64,000 bases of DNA from Daphnia pulex (GCF_021134715.1 NC_060019.1:12538001-12602000), one strand, 5' to 3'. Shown: positions 26,101 through 40,116, numbered from the stretch's first letter. The notes: generated by a model from the letters alone, not told the origin. Numbers and translations: made by a program.

Positions 26101-27896
26101 TTCTTTTACTTCTTGTGTTGCGGGTTTCGTGCTCCAAGTGTCTGCCCGTGTGTCAAAGCCTCTCTTTTGGCATTCAAGTGGGTCGTAACTCCTGAAAGGG
26201 CTTTTCGGTGAGGATCTGGGCGGCCTTTTTTCCCTCCTCCTTTTACATTTCTTTTTCGCCTAAAGTCTTGGCCGTTAAATTGACGTCTTTAGATGAGGGA
26301 AAGGGATAGTGGGGGTAGAGATATTTCCATGGAAATATGTGTGTATCCTTACGTTTACTGCCATGGCTTCATCTCAGGAGTGGTGGGATCTATTGTGCCG
26401 CAGATTTTTATTTGCTTGTTTGCAGTCCGTCCCTTTTTTTCCCTCCAAGTGGACCTTTCTCTTCTGGCGATAAAGGCATTTCGTACAAGCGCAAGAGACG
26501 TCCCTCCAGACACTGTTGACCTTTCCATTCAGCAGGACCGTGGACGACCGTCCGCGCGGTACACTCAACTTGTTTCCCCGACTGCAACCGAACGCTGTTA
26601 TTTGCTCAAACATTTTCCTCTTTCACGTGAGCGGGAGGGGGCTATTGCTGGAACAAACAGAGAGATCCGATTTTCTATCGGATTCTCAAGAGATCAATAA
26701 ATAGAACATTAGATTAGAAAGAGAGAAAAGGAAAAGAGGAAACGGATCTAATATCTAATAGATGCTTTCAGCTGTAACTGTAGAGTCTGCTACCCACTTT
26801 TGTTACAATAGATCTTTGGCGGAAACATGGACGGAGAGACCGAGCGACGACACTACCTCAATCACCCGTTCAGTGCCCGTTACGTCCGTCTTCATCCGTT
26901 GACCTGGCGGCACGGCATCGGCTTACGCGCAGCCCTGCTGGGCTGCCCTCACAAAGCGGGAAGCGACTGCGGGCCGGGATTCTTCCACGTCAACGCCGTC
27001 TCCGGATGCAGTACGTAACTAAATATAAATACATTCTCCTCTTTTCTTTTTCTTTCTTTCTTCTTCTCCTTTCCATCGTCTGTCTTTTCTCGTGTTGACT
27101 CTCCAAACAGCCGCCACAAGAGCCTTTTTGAGTTTGATCGATGATGGGGAACCGAAATGTTTTTGTTCCTTATTCCCTGGCCCCAACAAACATTTCCACG
27201 GACGGCCGCTTGCGCTTGATCGCTTTCCCTGGCATTGATTTCTTGTTGTTGCGTCTAATGCCATCATCAACTGTTTGTCTCTCTCGTTCTCTCTCGTTTG
27301 CTAGTGGAAAATTTGGCCTATCACCACAATACGTGGCTGAATGACAAGCGCCATCTGTGGAAAGATTGGAAATACGGACGGGCGTCTTTGGCGGTGGACG
27401 GCGATTCGGACGCCAGCCTCCATCGCTGCGCCATCCTGGACAACTACTTTGTGGAAAACCCCGTCTGGATGGTCGATCTGGGCAAGAAAAGTAACATCAA
27501 CGGCGTTGTTATTGCCACTTGGCAGGGCAAAGGTCAAGGTAAGCAACGGCTGGGAGCGAAGATGATATCAAATTAAAGGGACGGGGCACATTGAGCTGAT
27601 GGAAAGAATTTCATTTATCGGCAGACAAAACGGCCACTTACCGCGACTACCAGACCAACTTGGAGAAACTCACCGTTTACGTCTCCAATAAACCTCGTCT
27701 CGAGACAGCTGATTTACTGGCGGAGGCATCTTGTGGCCAGGTCAGTCGCAGTAATGACAGTCTCTTCCAACCACGTATCCACATCCAGTGCCAAGAGGAT
27801 CTTCGAGGTCGCTATCTCTACATCCGAGCTTCGGCCGTGGCCAACCGCAAGGCCCGCCTCTTCTTCTCCGTTCTGTGCGAAGTTATGGTCTACTAA
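23137..27896 (+). CDS. Secreted discoidin (F5/8 type C) domain protein, 5' end uncertain
   Basis: Probable extracellular or adhesive protein with three galactose-binding-like domains. Firm exons: 23712-24016, 24228-24489, 24579-24719, 25443-25630, 26812-27010, 27305-27538, 27625-27896 (532 residues to the stop, all phases consistent). Domain 1 is a discoidin fold: CPRLLGMSSGSIQDWQIAS..., WILVDLGVISQ, then VTGVMTQG and FVRLHVIEW, ending in VGCQ. Domain 2 repeats the pattern: WIQYDLGPPRQITGVVTRG, ARYVRLHPLTW, ending in LLGC. Domain 3 (ENLAY..., AVDGDSDASLHRC, VWMVDLGKKSNINGVVIAT) looks like a fucolectin-type domain. An in-frame upstream exon ending at 23329 (phase 1, GTGAGC donor) encodes a hydrophobic stretch (PLVVSCFLLVQLISSVHLA) suited to a signal peptide, but no ATG precedes it in frame. 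A further 5' exon is therefore needed. The start given is only a possible acceptor. I cannot name an orthologue. Confidence 0.8.
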
Positions 27897-28302
27897 ATAA
27901 TAATTATTATAACAATTACACAATCTCTCGACACGCTTTGTTTTCCCTTCTTCTTTTGCTGCTCCCTTTCTCTTCGTCTTTCGACTCTACTCCGGCATTC
28001 AAAATTATCAGCTATATCTCTGTTTTCACCTTTAAAAAAAAAGAACAACCAATTTTTAAGGCTTCCGGGTTTTCTTCGGCGTTCCATTGGCGTGTAAATA
28101 TACCTCGCCCAAACAAACAAAAAAAAAAAAGAAGAAAAGATAAAAACATCAAAACATTCGTTACATCAAACCAAAAGGGTTATTCAAACAACGCGCGCTT
28201 CATGTTATTTAGTAGAAGTCTCTCTGAATTAATTCCCATTATCCATGTTCTACATATAGCAGAATGTGTGTAAATACATCGTTAACGACGTTGACATTTC
28301 TT

Positions 28303-28313
28303 TTTATTTTATT
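28303..28313 (-). other. Poly(A) signals for Integrator subunit 1 gene
   Basis: Two overlapping AATAAA motifs on the minus strand, about 110 nt after the IntS1 stop codon. The gene meets the discoidin gene tail-to-tail: the two stops are 527 bp apart, and this interval holds both 3' ends and no other gene. Confidence 0.6.
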
Positions 28314-28423
28314 TTGTTAATTTTCGACCACACATGTCGTCGAAATTCTGTGAAATCAAAAGAATTATGAAAAGGGGAACAAATCTACGAGGAAAACAAA
28401 CCCAAGTCGCGTTCACTGAAATC

Positions 28424-31400
28424 TCACGTGCCCATCTGATGTTGCAGGAGCATAACGGCCTCGCTTAGATTGGTCAATGTATTGTATCCGCTCTCGACCG
28501 CCAAGTTGAACGTTTTCTGGAGTAAAACATCGCCATTTTCTGTCACAGATAAATTCGTAAATAAAAATTAAACAAGTTCCGAGAAAACCTTTTGAACAAA
28601 AATCACCTTGGCATAGGAGGAGGAAATCTGGCAATCTTTCCAGAGCTGTTGTTACGACGGCAGCATTCCGATTATCCAGGCAGTCCAAATAATCCGGCAG
28701 TAGATCAGCGGATGCATAAGGATTGTCCTTTAGGTAGCGCAGGATGAGCATGTACGTCATGTTGCGGACCGTTTGGTTAGATGACGACATGAGAGGGCGA
28801 AGATCGGCAATGGCCCCTTCCAACGGAGCGCAAACAACTCGACCGCAAACGTTTTCCAAGTCTTGGAGAACCGTCACCACTTCTATAAGGCGCAACAACA
28901 AACCCCGGCAAAAAAAAAATACGCCAAGAGAACAAGGTCGTTAAAAGTGAAGTGCATCTCAAGGTGCCGTCATGTGATTTATGTACAGACCTTCGTAATT
29001 ATCAGATTGGCGCAATCTTGCCAGAATAGGACCTATTCGGATGCTGGAGCGGGTTGGGACCGTTGAGGGCTGGCGGTCCTCCTCGTTATCAGTGGGTCGG
29101 GGTCGCGATAGCGCCGACAAGAGGTCCTTTATAGCCGTCATCTCTGGATGGGTCACCTACGCGCGCGACACAAAAGAGACGCCATCAGCACAATGATTTA
29201 TCGCGAGGGATTTTCCAAAGCGATAAACGCAATAAACAAGCAGACAGTTAACAAACCTGGAGATCGTGCAATAAAGGCACATGCTGTTGGAGACAGTGTG
29301 ACGCGGCGAACGGAGCTGTCGCCACAAAATCCAATAAAAACTGCAGGAATTTCTGAAGTAGTGGACCGATTGATTCTTTCACCGTTCGCTGGTTGCCAAA
29401 AAGACACCAAAATGATTTGAGCATGTCCTCGAGGGCCTCGCGATGATCAGGGGTAAAAAGGTTGGCGCTGAGTTGTTGGGCGATTCCAAGAATAGAGGAG
29501 AAAACATTCATATAGTTGCGTGAACGCAAGACAAACACGTCCAGGTGAGAGCGTCCTCGAAGGGCGGCAGCGAGGCAAGCAAATTGCCTTAAAAGCAGAA
29601 GTGGATGAGTGGCAGCCATTTTGCGGAGGGCAGTCTCGTAGTCTGCCATTTTTCTGGCGCCTTCTTTGCCCGGCTGAGGAGACGTAAGGGAAGAAATAAG
29701 CGTCAGGGCCATTGAATCGATGGAGCAAGGCACGGCCGTCAGTAGGGTTTTGCTGTCGTCAAACTGGGCAAACGACGTCTTGGGGAGTCTCGTTATGACA
29801 TGTGGAGCTCGAACGTAAAGTCGTAGAAGTAATTGTTGGGCTGCTTTCTGTCTCTCGCTCTTTACCGCACTGCCCGCAAGGTCTGCCACATCTCGAGCCA
29901 ATAACACTTCCATTTTGGTGGAACCTCCACAACATGAGAGTAGCAATTGACTCCGCTCTTGAAGGATGTGTAGTGCGCGATCCTTTTCCTGAGTCTGATG
30001 TACAAACTCGCTCATAATATATTCGGCCAGTCGAAACAACTACAAAATTAAGAAGAAATAAATACACGAAGGTCAACAAGCTTTTAATAATATTAGAACT
30101 GTGTGTAAAAGGATCCACACTAACCTGCTGATGATTTAGGTTAAGCAGCTCTTCCGGCTGCTGATGCTTTGGAACGTGCTTGTCTCTACCCTGCCAGAGC
30201 TTGGGAACTTTGATCAAAGCAGATAGAAAGTCCAGAACGACCTTAGCCTCAAAAGCGTCGATATCGCGAGCGCCCAGTAGTTTCTGAATACATTTGCGCA
30301 GCGTAGCCCAACTGGCTTGATGAACCAACATTGCGAGGGCATACGGACGACAAGATGGTGGGTTAGGCGTTTTACCAAACAACAACCGCATCTAAAAAAA
30401 CAAACAAGACAAACATTCCCATAAACAACAGCACATAGTGTTTGTTGCCTTCCACAATAAAAATGAAACGTACCTCTAAATCAGGCTGGGCTGTAATAAT
30501 TTCGGGATCCAGCAACTCCATCCAGTCGACCAAAAGGCCAACGAAGCTCGCCTTAAACCCACTTTGGCTCAAACTGCTCACAATACTTTTTACAAGTGAA
30601 CGAGTATCGTTTGTTTCCAGTGCACGAGCGGCCAGTTGCTGCAAGTGACGCTCCAACCGCTTGGAGGACAAGTTCAATGTGTTGATATCGGCCGGGGTTG
30701 ATTCAGATCTCAAGAGTCCGCGGGACTTGACAAATTGAAGAGCGATACTTTTCAGTGAACTATGTCCATCAGGAGTGACCGGAGCTATCTTCTGACAAAT
30801 GTTCATCACAATCACCACAATATTTCCAGTACCAAGAGAATCCGCTGGTGAAGATGCTGCTGACGTCAAAAGTCGGAGCAAACCACACGAGAATGCAGGT
30901 TGGCGCTCTAAAGCCGCCAGCAAAAGTTCAAACTCATTCCTTGACACACTGGCAGACGCCAAGAGATTATCAAAAGCAATGGCACAAGCTTCAGTGGACG
31001 GCTGAGTGTTGGCACGAATTTCTCGAGTCAAAGCATTGCTCAAATTCCGGTAGGCCTTGTTCTTCTCCAGCTGACTGATCCGAATGACAGTTTTTATGTC
31101 AAAAAGTTGCCGCAGGACTGCAGAGGCATGATCGACAGTTACAATCGAGGGAGTGGATGCTGAACTGATCTTAGAAGGATGAGATGAAATGTCCAGGTGA
31201 GGACGCAGGGTCAGATTAAACGCCTTGCTGTCGGCGGTCGAACGAATTTCGGTATCTACCAACTGCATGATATCGGCAAAAAGCAATCCACCTCGAGCTC
31301 CTCTCGCCCATTGAATCTGCAATAATGTTTAGGTCAATAAAACATAAAAGACTTTGAATATGAAAAAAAAAAATAAAATTATACCTGGAGCAACTGCTGT

Positions 31401-34400
31401 ATGTAAACTTTGTCTATGTCAACCTCGACGAAGGCAAAAGGATTCTCTTGCACCATTCGATCCAGAGTTTGCAGAAGCTTAGACATAGACAATACAGGAA
31501 AGCCGAAGGATTGAATAAAGAGGATCATCTGAGCCGGCTCCAAATCCTTTAAGGCAGTATCGACTATAGGATCAACAGAGCTTCGAATCATGCGAAGTTT
31601 GATCCAGTCAGGATAAAGATGGGCTTCCTCTGTCGTCTCGACTAAATAGGCCTGGGGTTGTACACCGCTGGCAGGAAACCAAATTTCTAGTAGTCGACCG
31701 AAACAGGTTGACTGCTGCTCAAGCTGAGGGGCTCCGTAAGTCAGCAGACTCACTATGGCGTGAACAACCATAATGTGAAGGGAAGCGGCTTCGCCAGATT
31801 GCCACTGTATCAAAACTTGGTCTTGATTCTCCGACCAAGTGTAGGATCCTTTGTTTGGCTCTCGTGCCTATTAAATACAAGTTTTATCATTTCAACTGGC
31901 CAAAAAATTAATTGGAAACAGCATTAATTACTTTGAGAAGGTAATGCCAAAAGAGTTGCAAGAAACATTCCAGCGTTTTTGCTGCTTGCAGCGTTTTGTT
32001 TGATGGTGAAGGTAAGAGAGCAGCAATTAAACTGCTACGCTCTACAATTACCTGGGCAAGATCCTGTAATTATAAAACCACAGTAATTACATATCATTTC
32101 GCTGATAAAAAAAGTTACAATATAATTATTTACCAAGCTAAGATCAGCTTGGTCTTGAATTGGCTCTTCCAAAGCGCAGGTGGATAAGAACTTCAAGTAC
32201 GCCGCTACGGCTTGTGGTTGCGTTTCAATTAGAAAGGCGGCCCGTAGAGCGGCAATCACGGCAGGGCGTACGGCTTCGAAATGTGGGATGGTAGGTAACT
32301 GATGAACAAGCCAAGAGAACTGGGAATCGTCTCCTGTTCCTTCGGAGCATGCACCATCACTCATGGTAATATCATCGTCTTTTACTGCCAAGACCACACT
32401 CAATGCCTATTATGCAAACGTAATGTATAATCATTGAACCGTATAATTATTTAAGCAAACTCGTTGATTATGAAAATAAACTCTTACCGTGAGGGCTTGG
32501 TGACGGGCGAGAGCTTTCTGAGCACTCAATCGTCTCATCAAATAGTCTAGGACTTCACGGCATGCTTCGGGTAGTTGATTGGGATCAGTCAACAAAAGTC
32601 TTAGATGCTGGACCAACTGTTGGTGTTTGTGACGACGTTCCTTGCGTTTGCCGAGCTGTTGCTTACTATCGTCCATTAGATCATTAACAGGCAGATCATC
32701 AGCTGCTTCGTGCAGCAAAAACTCACAAAGACATTGAACAGGCAGAACGTTCCAAGCACCTTCATTGGACTCGACCAAATCAGCCAACCATGGCTTCGAT
32801 TGCGCAGCTCCTTGCCTACATAAAAAATAATTTGCATTGAAGAAAATTAGATTAGAATTTCGCTATTTGAAGTCATACTATTTCACATACCTATGCAGAA
32901 TTTCCAATAAAAAGTCCGGTTGGCGACTTCGACAAAGTAGGTGACCCAGTCGAAGTGTTGCGTTCAAAGTTCGAAGCTGCTCAATAACAGCTGGAGGAGG
33001 TCGTCGAGTAGATCCTCGTGGATCAAGCGATGTCAACTAAAGTAAAATATTACAATGATTTGCAAGAAAATCAAAAGTTAAGAGCGCTTTTAATACTTGA
33101 CTAAGCAGCAAAGAATTGTTCTCGGTAATAACAGTTTTTGTAGAGGCGGCTGCTAGATGTGTTTCGAATTCCAAGATGGTTTGCTTTTCAATTGCAGCCA
33201 CCTGCAACTCTGTCTGGTCTGTGGTACCAGAAGAAGTAGCGAAATCATTTGTGATACACATCTCCATCAATGCTCGTAGTGTAGGGAATGAATTCCATGC
33301 TTCAGACCCAAGACTGCCAGGATTATGAGCAATCAGCATCAATAGCATCAACCAAGCCTTCCAGTAAAGTGTGCTAATTGCCAGATTTGGAGGAGTATAT
33401 CCTTAAGTAACAAAAAAATTAGCTTGTGACGAATTAAGATAAGATTACACGCTTGAATACCTTGTGGCAAGACGATATTTTCAGGATAATGATAAGCTGT
33501 GAGGCGGAAAACCATGTCAAAAATTTCTTGGTTATCAGCCTCTAGCATAAGGAATCCTAGATTATGAACTGCTGCACATCGTCTTAATAATTGATCAGCC
33601 AGATCTAATGCGTCAGGAGCCGTAATTGGATGATCTTTTGACAAACCAATGAGCAGGATTTGGATCAATGAATCCTGAAAAAATAAAATGTGGTTAACAA
33701 ATCATCAGTCGCAAAAGTTGGTTTTCAATTGGAAAATACCTCCATAACGGGAATTTCAGAAGCCAATCTTATCATAATGGGTCGATCCGACTCGAGTGGC
33801 CAACCGTCTTTATTGTAATAATGCTCTCCACTTTCCATAAACAAAACCTAAAATAAAGTTGTAGGTTAAGATTTAATGAACTATTAATTGAACGTTACAA
33901 CACTTACTTTACGGAGACAGTGCATATAATCGACCCGATTGGGCTCAAACACGGACGGGATGGACGTTCTTAACCAGCTGATCGATTCTCTTTGGACGGC
34001 CGATGCTTGGACGTGAAACTGTCGGAAAAGTTCCATCTCTCTCAAATCTCCACGGGCGACCAAAGATGCTGATTCACGCACACCTGGACTTATGGCAAGG
34101 AAAATGCATAAAGTCGTCAAGTCTGCCAATGAATTCAAAAGCCGATCCTGGTATCAAAAGTCATTATATTATTTCGTATTGCTACTAACATGGTTTTTTT
34201 TAAATACTACCGAACCTTGAATTCGAATTCTCTGATTGCAACTTTGCGTCTCTCTTGCATACAACCGTGTAAAAGAGCTGCACAAAATGTCGGTAAAGGT
34301 AAGTCGTGGCGGAGAGCGCGAACCACTTCACGTAATAGTGCTCTAAAAACATATAACATTAATTATACCCAGTCCACGTCTGTGAATTGCAAATGCAAAA

Positions 34401-36478
34401 TACCTGAGTGCCCGAAGGTAATCGTCACGATTGAGTAGAAGTTCCATAAAAACGTCCGCTAAAATTGTGGCAGCACGATCAGGCCACGGTTGGACCAAAA
34501 CAGCCAGTACTGCCATGTTATTCGGTCCTCGAGAAGGGGAGAGCTCATTGAATATTAACAACCGCACAATGAGTGGAAGCTGGTCCACCTGCTGCTCGAC
34601 CAATTCTTTAAAACAAGTTAGATATGTCTGGAGCAGCGGTTTACTCTGAAAATCAAAAGAAGAAAGTATTACTATTTTTGTTCTGAAATTAAAACAAAAA
34701 CATTGACGTTATTACTACCTTTAATCTCAAACGTAGAAGAGCATTTAGAACATCTGTGTCTGTAGGAGCTTCGGTACTGCAATTGACGCAGATCGAGAGG
34801 AGGAGGTCGGTGGCTGGTCTCACAAGTTTTTGATTGGAAAGCCACATTTCCAATCGCTGGGCAGCTTGAGTTCTTACAGCGGGCAAACCAGCTGTTGATG
34901 TCAAAAACTTTAAGAAGTTCCTTGTAGTGAGGTCAGATGCCGGTTGCTGCCGTCTGAGAAACCATTGATTATATTACCCTAACCTTAATGCAACTCAAAT
35001 ATTTTAATACCTGCTTAAATGTTGATTTACTATTTCCATGACAAGTGCTTCTGCCATGTCTTTGAGATGTTGAAATCGAGGAATAACTCGAACCTAAGAA
35101 AAAGGTAACAATGAAAATACAACTATGTGCATAATTTAAATCCCACTTGTTACCTGTTGCTGATCGAGATGAGTTGAACCTCGAAGCAGCCCACCCTGAC
35201 TGTTATCTGAATCCACGCTGGCATCATCTTCAAGACCAGTGGTGCCAAGAGAAGTTATACTAGGAGAACTAGCAGCACCAGAAGATCCAAGTCCAGTGCC
35301 AGTAGCACTTTCTTGTTGAAGGATGTTCCTTGAAGGGACTTTGGTGTTGAATGCCGTTAGGATATTCTCGACAAACCCTTGACATTCTTCGCGATCTACC
35401 CAAACTCGTTCTCCAACGGAATCTTCGACAAAAACTTTCAAGAAAGATTCTGGCCATTCCGTTGAATCTTCTAGACCGGCTAACAACAAATTGCAAGCCA
35501 GTGAAGCTGCAGAAGCAGTTGTCCTTCCTTTAAAAGGACCAATACTGGCGGTAACGTCTCGTTTGAGTAATACCAATAAAGCTTCAACAATCAATTCGGT
35601 GTTGAAATATTGCGATCTCCATTTAGCTAAGTAGACAAGGGCTAGTGCAAGAATGGGTTCCACTTTATTCCGTTGACTCAGACTAAAGGCTTTCAGTTGC
35701 TTAACTGATCCACATAGGATTGCTTCAATTCTTTCTTCATCATCATTACTTTCAGCCTCTCCAATAGCATTCAACAACTCTGATGCTTCAATCTTGAATA
35801 AATTTTTATAAAGAAACATTATTTAAAGATAAATTGATAAAATCCAGAAGATTGAGTAACTCTACCTCTATAGCAGCTTCTTCCCATGGCTCTAGTCTGT
35901 TACCAGTCGAACCTGGACTGGGAGGATCAGCAGCCTTCAAAGCAGGTCTTCCCAATGCAGTAAAGGATGCAGTATTTGGGAGCCCAGGCTTTGCTTTCTT
36001 AGCTGGATTTTGAGATGAACCTGGCAGCTGGCTTGGTGCTTCCCGCTTTTTATCTGAAGGACCTACACAGTCATGAAACATATCATTCTTTAAGGCTAAT
36101 GTACAGACTGAAAGAATAAATAATAATAGTAGCTGAACCGAGTTAAAAGAGATTGTTAAACAGGAATGTGGATAAGTTTAAAATTTTATAATCCATGTTC
36201 AAACTTAATTTATAAAAGGATATGATAAGCAAGTTATTGGTCAGGGTCAGGACCAGGGAAAGAAAGAATGGAAATAGAAATATTTTTGTTCTCATTTTAC
36301 CCAAAGAAGGAAGTGGAGCAGGAGTGGGTTTTGATGGACCACCTGAAGAAGATCCTGATTTCTTTGCATCAACTGGTTCTGCTCGACTTTGCTTTGGTCC
36401 AAGAGCAATAAAATCACCAGAGAATCCAAGGGGTTTTGACTTGGAGTTTTTAGGCGGCAAATTCTTGCCCCGATCCAT
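28424..36478 (-). CDS. INTS1: Integrator complex subunit 1
   Basis: Large scaffold subunit of the Integrator complex, which cleaves snRNA 3' ends and attenuates paused RNA polymerase II in the nucleus. About two dozen exons run across the span with introns mostly of 50-80 bp. The start is ATG at 36478 (MDRGKNLPPKNS..., with the conserved GDFIALG motif), and the stop TGA is at 28426-28424 after ...LLQHQMGT. Landmarks that match the human protein as I recall it include AILCGSVKQLKAF, GERVWVD (35.4 kb), LPVQCLCEFLLHEAADD (32.7 kb), LDIWFP/LEIWFPASG and DWIKLRMIRS (31.6 kb), LVDWMELLDPE (30.5 kb), WATLRKCIQKLLGARD (30.3 kb) and AATHPLLLLR (29.6 kb). The exon chain is collinear throughout with no frame break seen. 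The 5' end faces the MYSM1-type gene 227 bp away, suggesting a shared promoter. Confidence 0.95.
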
Positions 36479-36705
36479 TATAACTACCGTCCAGCATTAA
36501 CACCTCTTCGAAACTGATTTTGTTTTTGGTTGAGCCGAGTCTGCGAGTGTCTTCTGCAAGAAAGCGTGGTTGCATTTCTGTTTGTAAAGCGAATCGCATA
36601 CGACATTTTCCTCCCCCCCCCCTCAACACGTCGTCTGCAGCAAATTGGCATATAATTAGTGATAGAGGCATCAAGCTTGTTGTGAAAACACATTCGTTAA
36701 GAAAA
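36479..36705. promoter_or_regulatory. Short shared upstream region of IntS1 and MYSM1 genes
   Basis: The two start codons (36478 minus, 36706 plus) lie 227 bp apart head-to-head, so both 5' UTRs and core promoters must fit here, unless non-coding first exons lie within the neighbour. No clear TATA box was seen. A C run occurs at 36613-36622. Confidence 0.5.
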
Positions 36706-39700
36706 ATGGAAGACGACGATGAAGTTGATGTTCTAGGGGATTTCTGTCTAAATCTTGAGTATGTACAAGCTTTTGTTTGCATGTTATTTGTACTAACTGA
36801 CATTTGATCACAGGACGGATTTGAACCAATACGATGCCGGGGAGTTTCCTACACAGAATTCGGAATTATTGGGCGATTATATGCAACATCCTTGGCTTCT
36901 TGAAAGTTCACAAGTAAATTTTTATTCAAAGTGGTTTATATTTGGGTACAGCAAGATCTAACTTTCTCACAGGTTTGGAATATGCCAATGATGGATCATG
37001 CCAATGAAGATAAGAACAAAACACTTAATTGGGAGAATATGCTCCATGAAGAGAAAAAACACTTTTCAAACAGTTTACCCATGGCAAACCCTCCATCAAC
37101 CACAACATCTGCTGTAGTTGCTTCAAAAGTGAGTCCTATGTGGACTAAAGATGATGTTGCATCTCTTCGTAAAGGAATTGTAAGTGTCGGAGTGGTTACT
37201 GATTATGGCAGGACTGTGTAACTTACTTGATACTTTTATTAAAGGGTCTACACAATCAAAATTGGAGCAAGGTTGCTAGAGCAGTTGGAACCAAGACTAC
37301 TCTTCAAGTGAAAAGTTACATTAAATCACATCCAGAACTTATTACAAGTTCCTCAGTTCACATTTCCAATACCCCATCACCTCCTCAGTTCATCAATGAA
37401 GTGGAAGTTACAAACGAAGAACCAACCTTTCACTTTTCTATGGGTGACATTGTTTATGAAGCAGAAGTCCCTGCTGTATCCACAGAAGAAGTAATTGCTA
37501 GTGTGGCACCTACCAAGTGGGACTTGACTCCGACAAAAAATAGCAAAAAGACGAACCGTTCAAAACCAAAATCTCCTACAAAAGAAATAAGGTATGACAA
37601 ATATTTAAACAATAACTGCCATTGATTCAATATAGATATTTTTAAAATTCTTTCTTTAGGCGGGTAAAAAATCCACTCTTAGTTAAGAAAGCGCCTGGAA
37701 GACCTAGGAAAATTTCAAAAGACTTATCCGTCCCCCAATTAACAAATTGTAATATAATAATTGATGATGCCACACTTACAAAGAAACCGGTTCCCATTCT
37801 TCAAGGAGAAATTATTCGATTACAAAGAACAAGTGAACTAGTAGATTCTAGCGATTCCGAAGTTGATATTGATTGCAGTGACGATGAAGAGGAACGTACA
37901 GCCAACAAACCTCCAACCATTTTAAAAGAAACCCTAAAATTACAGTCATCTTCTGATGATTCTTCTGTTCCAATTAAAAACGAAATTCAAGAAGCTGAAA
38001 TCATAGAAACTCTGGCACCACCACTACCACAGCCGTCTGAGCCATCAACAAAATACGCACAAGAAGATAAAAGTGAATGTGAATCTTCTGAGACTGATTC
38101 CAAGAACCCAGATGTTGGATTAATGGACGCTGAACCCCCGCAGCCCGTCTTCACGTTTCCAGCTCCCCTAGAAGAGCGAACCGTTGCATTTACTATTATC
38201 ACAGATGAGGAAAAGACGATTCATTGGGATTTCTTTGAGGGTCGTCCCAGTAAAACACCGGAAAGGTACATGAAGATTCGTAACAGCATTGTTCAAGAGT
38301 GGCGCAGAGTAAAACCACGTTACCTCACGAAAACATCCGTTCGTCCTTCCCTCAAAAACTGCGGAGATGTTAATTGTATCAGCCGAGTGCACGCTTACTT
38401 GGAATTGACAGGGGCCATAAACTTTGGATGTGGTATGCTTTTCTATCTTTGATATTTCTACACAGTTCATTTAACATTTTTATTCGTTCAAATCCTACAG
38501 ATCAGGTACAATACAACCGTCCGTTGCCACCAGTGCCCTGCCATCGAGAGAGAATGGCGAACAGCAGTACTCATTTTGTGAACAACCTTCCTCTCATTTC
38601 CGGACTACCAGCAAGGGTCAGGAAGAAGAGACCCCATCATGAAAATGGAGACGAGAATGGCGGGTACACAATCAGCCACGACGGCTCTCAAGGGAGCTCA
38701 TTCATTTCGAATTCAGGATCTACTAGTCCACAAAAACAAAAACCGAAAAAAAGAACAAAACCACAACTTGAGGAGAAATCTCCTTTTCAGTTAGTTCCAT
38801 GTCTAAATTTCGGTGGCGAGAAAGAGGTATCTCTTTGTTATTTGAATGAAATTATTATGGTTTAATTGGAAAATGTTTCTCTTTGTTAAAGGCACCTTTC
38901 AGCGTACAACTTTCGGTGGAAGCGCTTGTAGTTATTGACCTCCATTCTCATACTTGCACAACAGAAATTATTGGCTTACTTGGAGGCCACATCTATCCGG
39001 GATCGGATAAGTCTCCGGCTACGTTATCCATCGAAGCCGCCCAACCGTGTCGAAGTCAGGCAACTAACCATCAATGTGAAATGTGTCCTAGTAAGATTGT
39101 TTTGTTTTTTCTGCTGATCAAATCACACTTCATAAAAACTGAACTGTGTAATTTCTGCTATTACAGTTTCACAAACAGAAGGCAGTGAGGAGTTACGATC
39201 TCGCGGTCTTGAAATTGTAGGCTGGTATCACTCTCATCCGACATTCCCTGCCCTCCCTTCTTTACGCGATTTAAATACTCAGGTGAGCATAGAGTGTATG
39301 TCGTCATGTCTTTGATTACACATTCTATATTTGTAATGTTTGCTTTTAGAACGAATTCCAGCAATGGTTTTCCCGGCAAGATGCGCCTTTCGTCGGCCTA
39401 ATTGTTAACCCCTTTTCTTCTTCTGGGATCAAAACATCCATGTCTCTCAAATCGACAATTCGGTAAGTAGTTTCTAGTTGCGTTTAAAGTAGACTCAAAG
39501 CTAACAATCAATTGCAACACATTCGAGTATAGATGCATCACCGTTCATGACGATTTACCGTATAAACATGAGCTACCGGTATTCGATTGCGGGGCAAATG
39601 AATTGAACAAAGTTCGAATAACACTTGATGTTTTGGAGACCAACCTAGATCTGTGTCCAACTTTGGTCCCCCTCAACAGCAAGTATCCTTACCTTCCAAC

Positions 39701-39980
39701 GCGTTCCGAAGACGGGATTTTGAATTACGCTAAAAAAGTGAGTTGCTAAACCGTAAATTTTTTAGTTTGTTATCAGTTGTAATACTTACTAATGGATATT
39801 TTTCTGCAGGCTCTGTCTAGTATAAGAGCACACTTGGAGAACGTAGTTACAGGGTCACTTATGAATGACATCGAGGAACTAGCTGAAGGATTCCTGAATC
39901 GATTAATAGCACGTCATGCCAGTCGTGTAATCGTCTCCCCTGTTTTTACGAGTACCCTACCTTGCAGCGACTCCAATTAA
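36706..39980 (+). CDS. MYSM1: MYSM1-type histone H2A deubiquitinase (SANT-SWIRM-MPN)
   Basis: Metalloprotease that removes ubiquitin from histone H2A in chromatin. Exons: 36706-36758, 36814-36913, 36973-37179, 37245-37591, 37660-38432, 38501-38826, 38892-39090, 39167-39282, 39350-39462, 39533-39737, 39810-39980, in total 869 residues with every phase consistent. SANT/Myb domain at about residues 108-155 ([27 protein letters not shown]). A lysine-rich, then acidic, linker follows. SWIRM at about 400-493 ([32 protein letters not shown]). MPN+ domain from about 603. The zinc-binding JAMM motif is complete: [17 protein letters not shown] has the HxH, the Ser and the Asp at the usual spacing, with an upstream Glu in [10 protein letters not shown]. 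It should therefore be catalytically active. The start ATG is preceded by AAAAA in a good context and lies 227 bp from the divergent IntS1 start. Confidence 0.93.
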
Positions 39981-40116
39981 TTTATCAGTACAGGTTTACT
40001 GATTATGATTGAATCAAATCATCCTCCTCTTATGAGAAAGACCACGCTCACATGTACATATAGCATGAATTTTAATCCGGGCGACTTCTTGTTGTGTTTT
40101 CTTTGTTCTGAACTTT

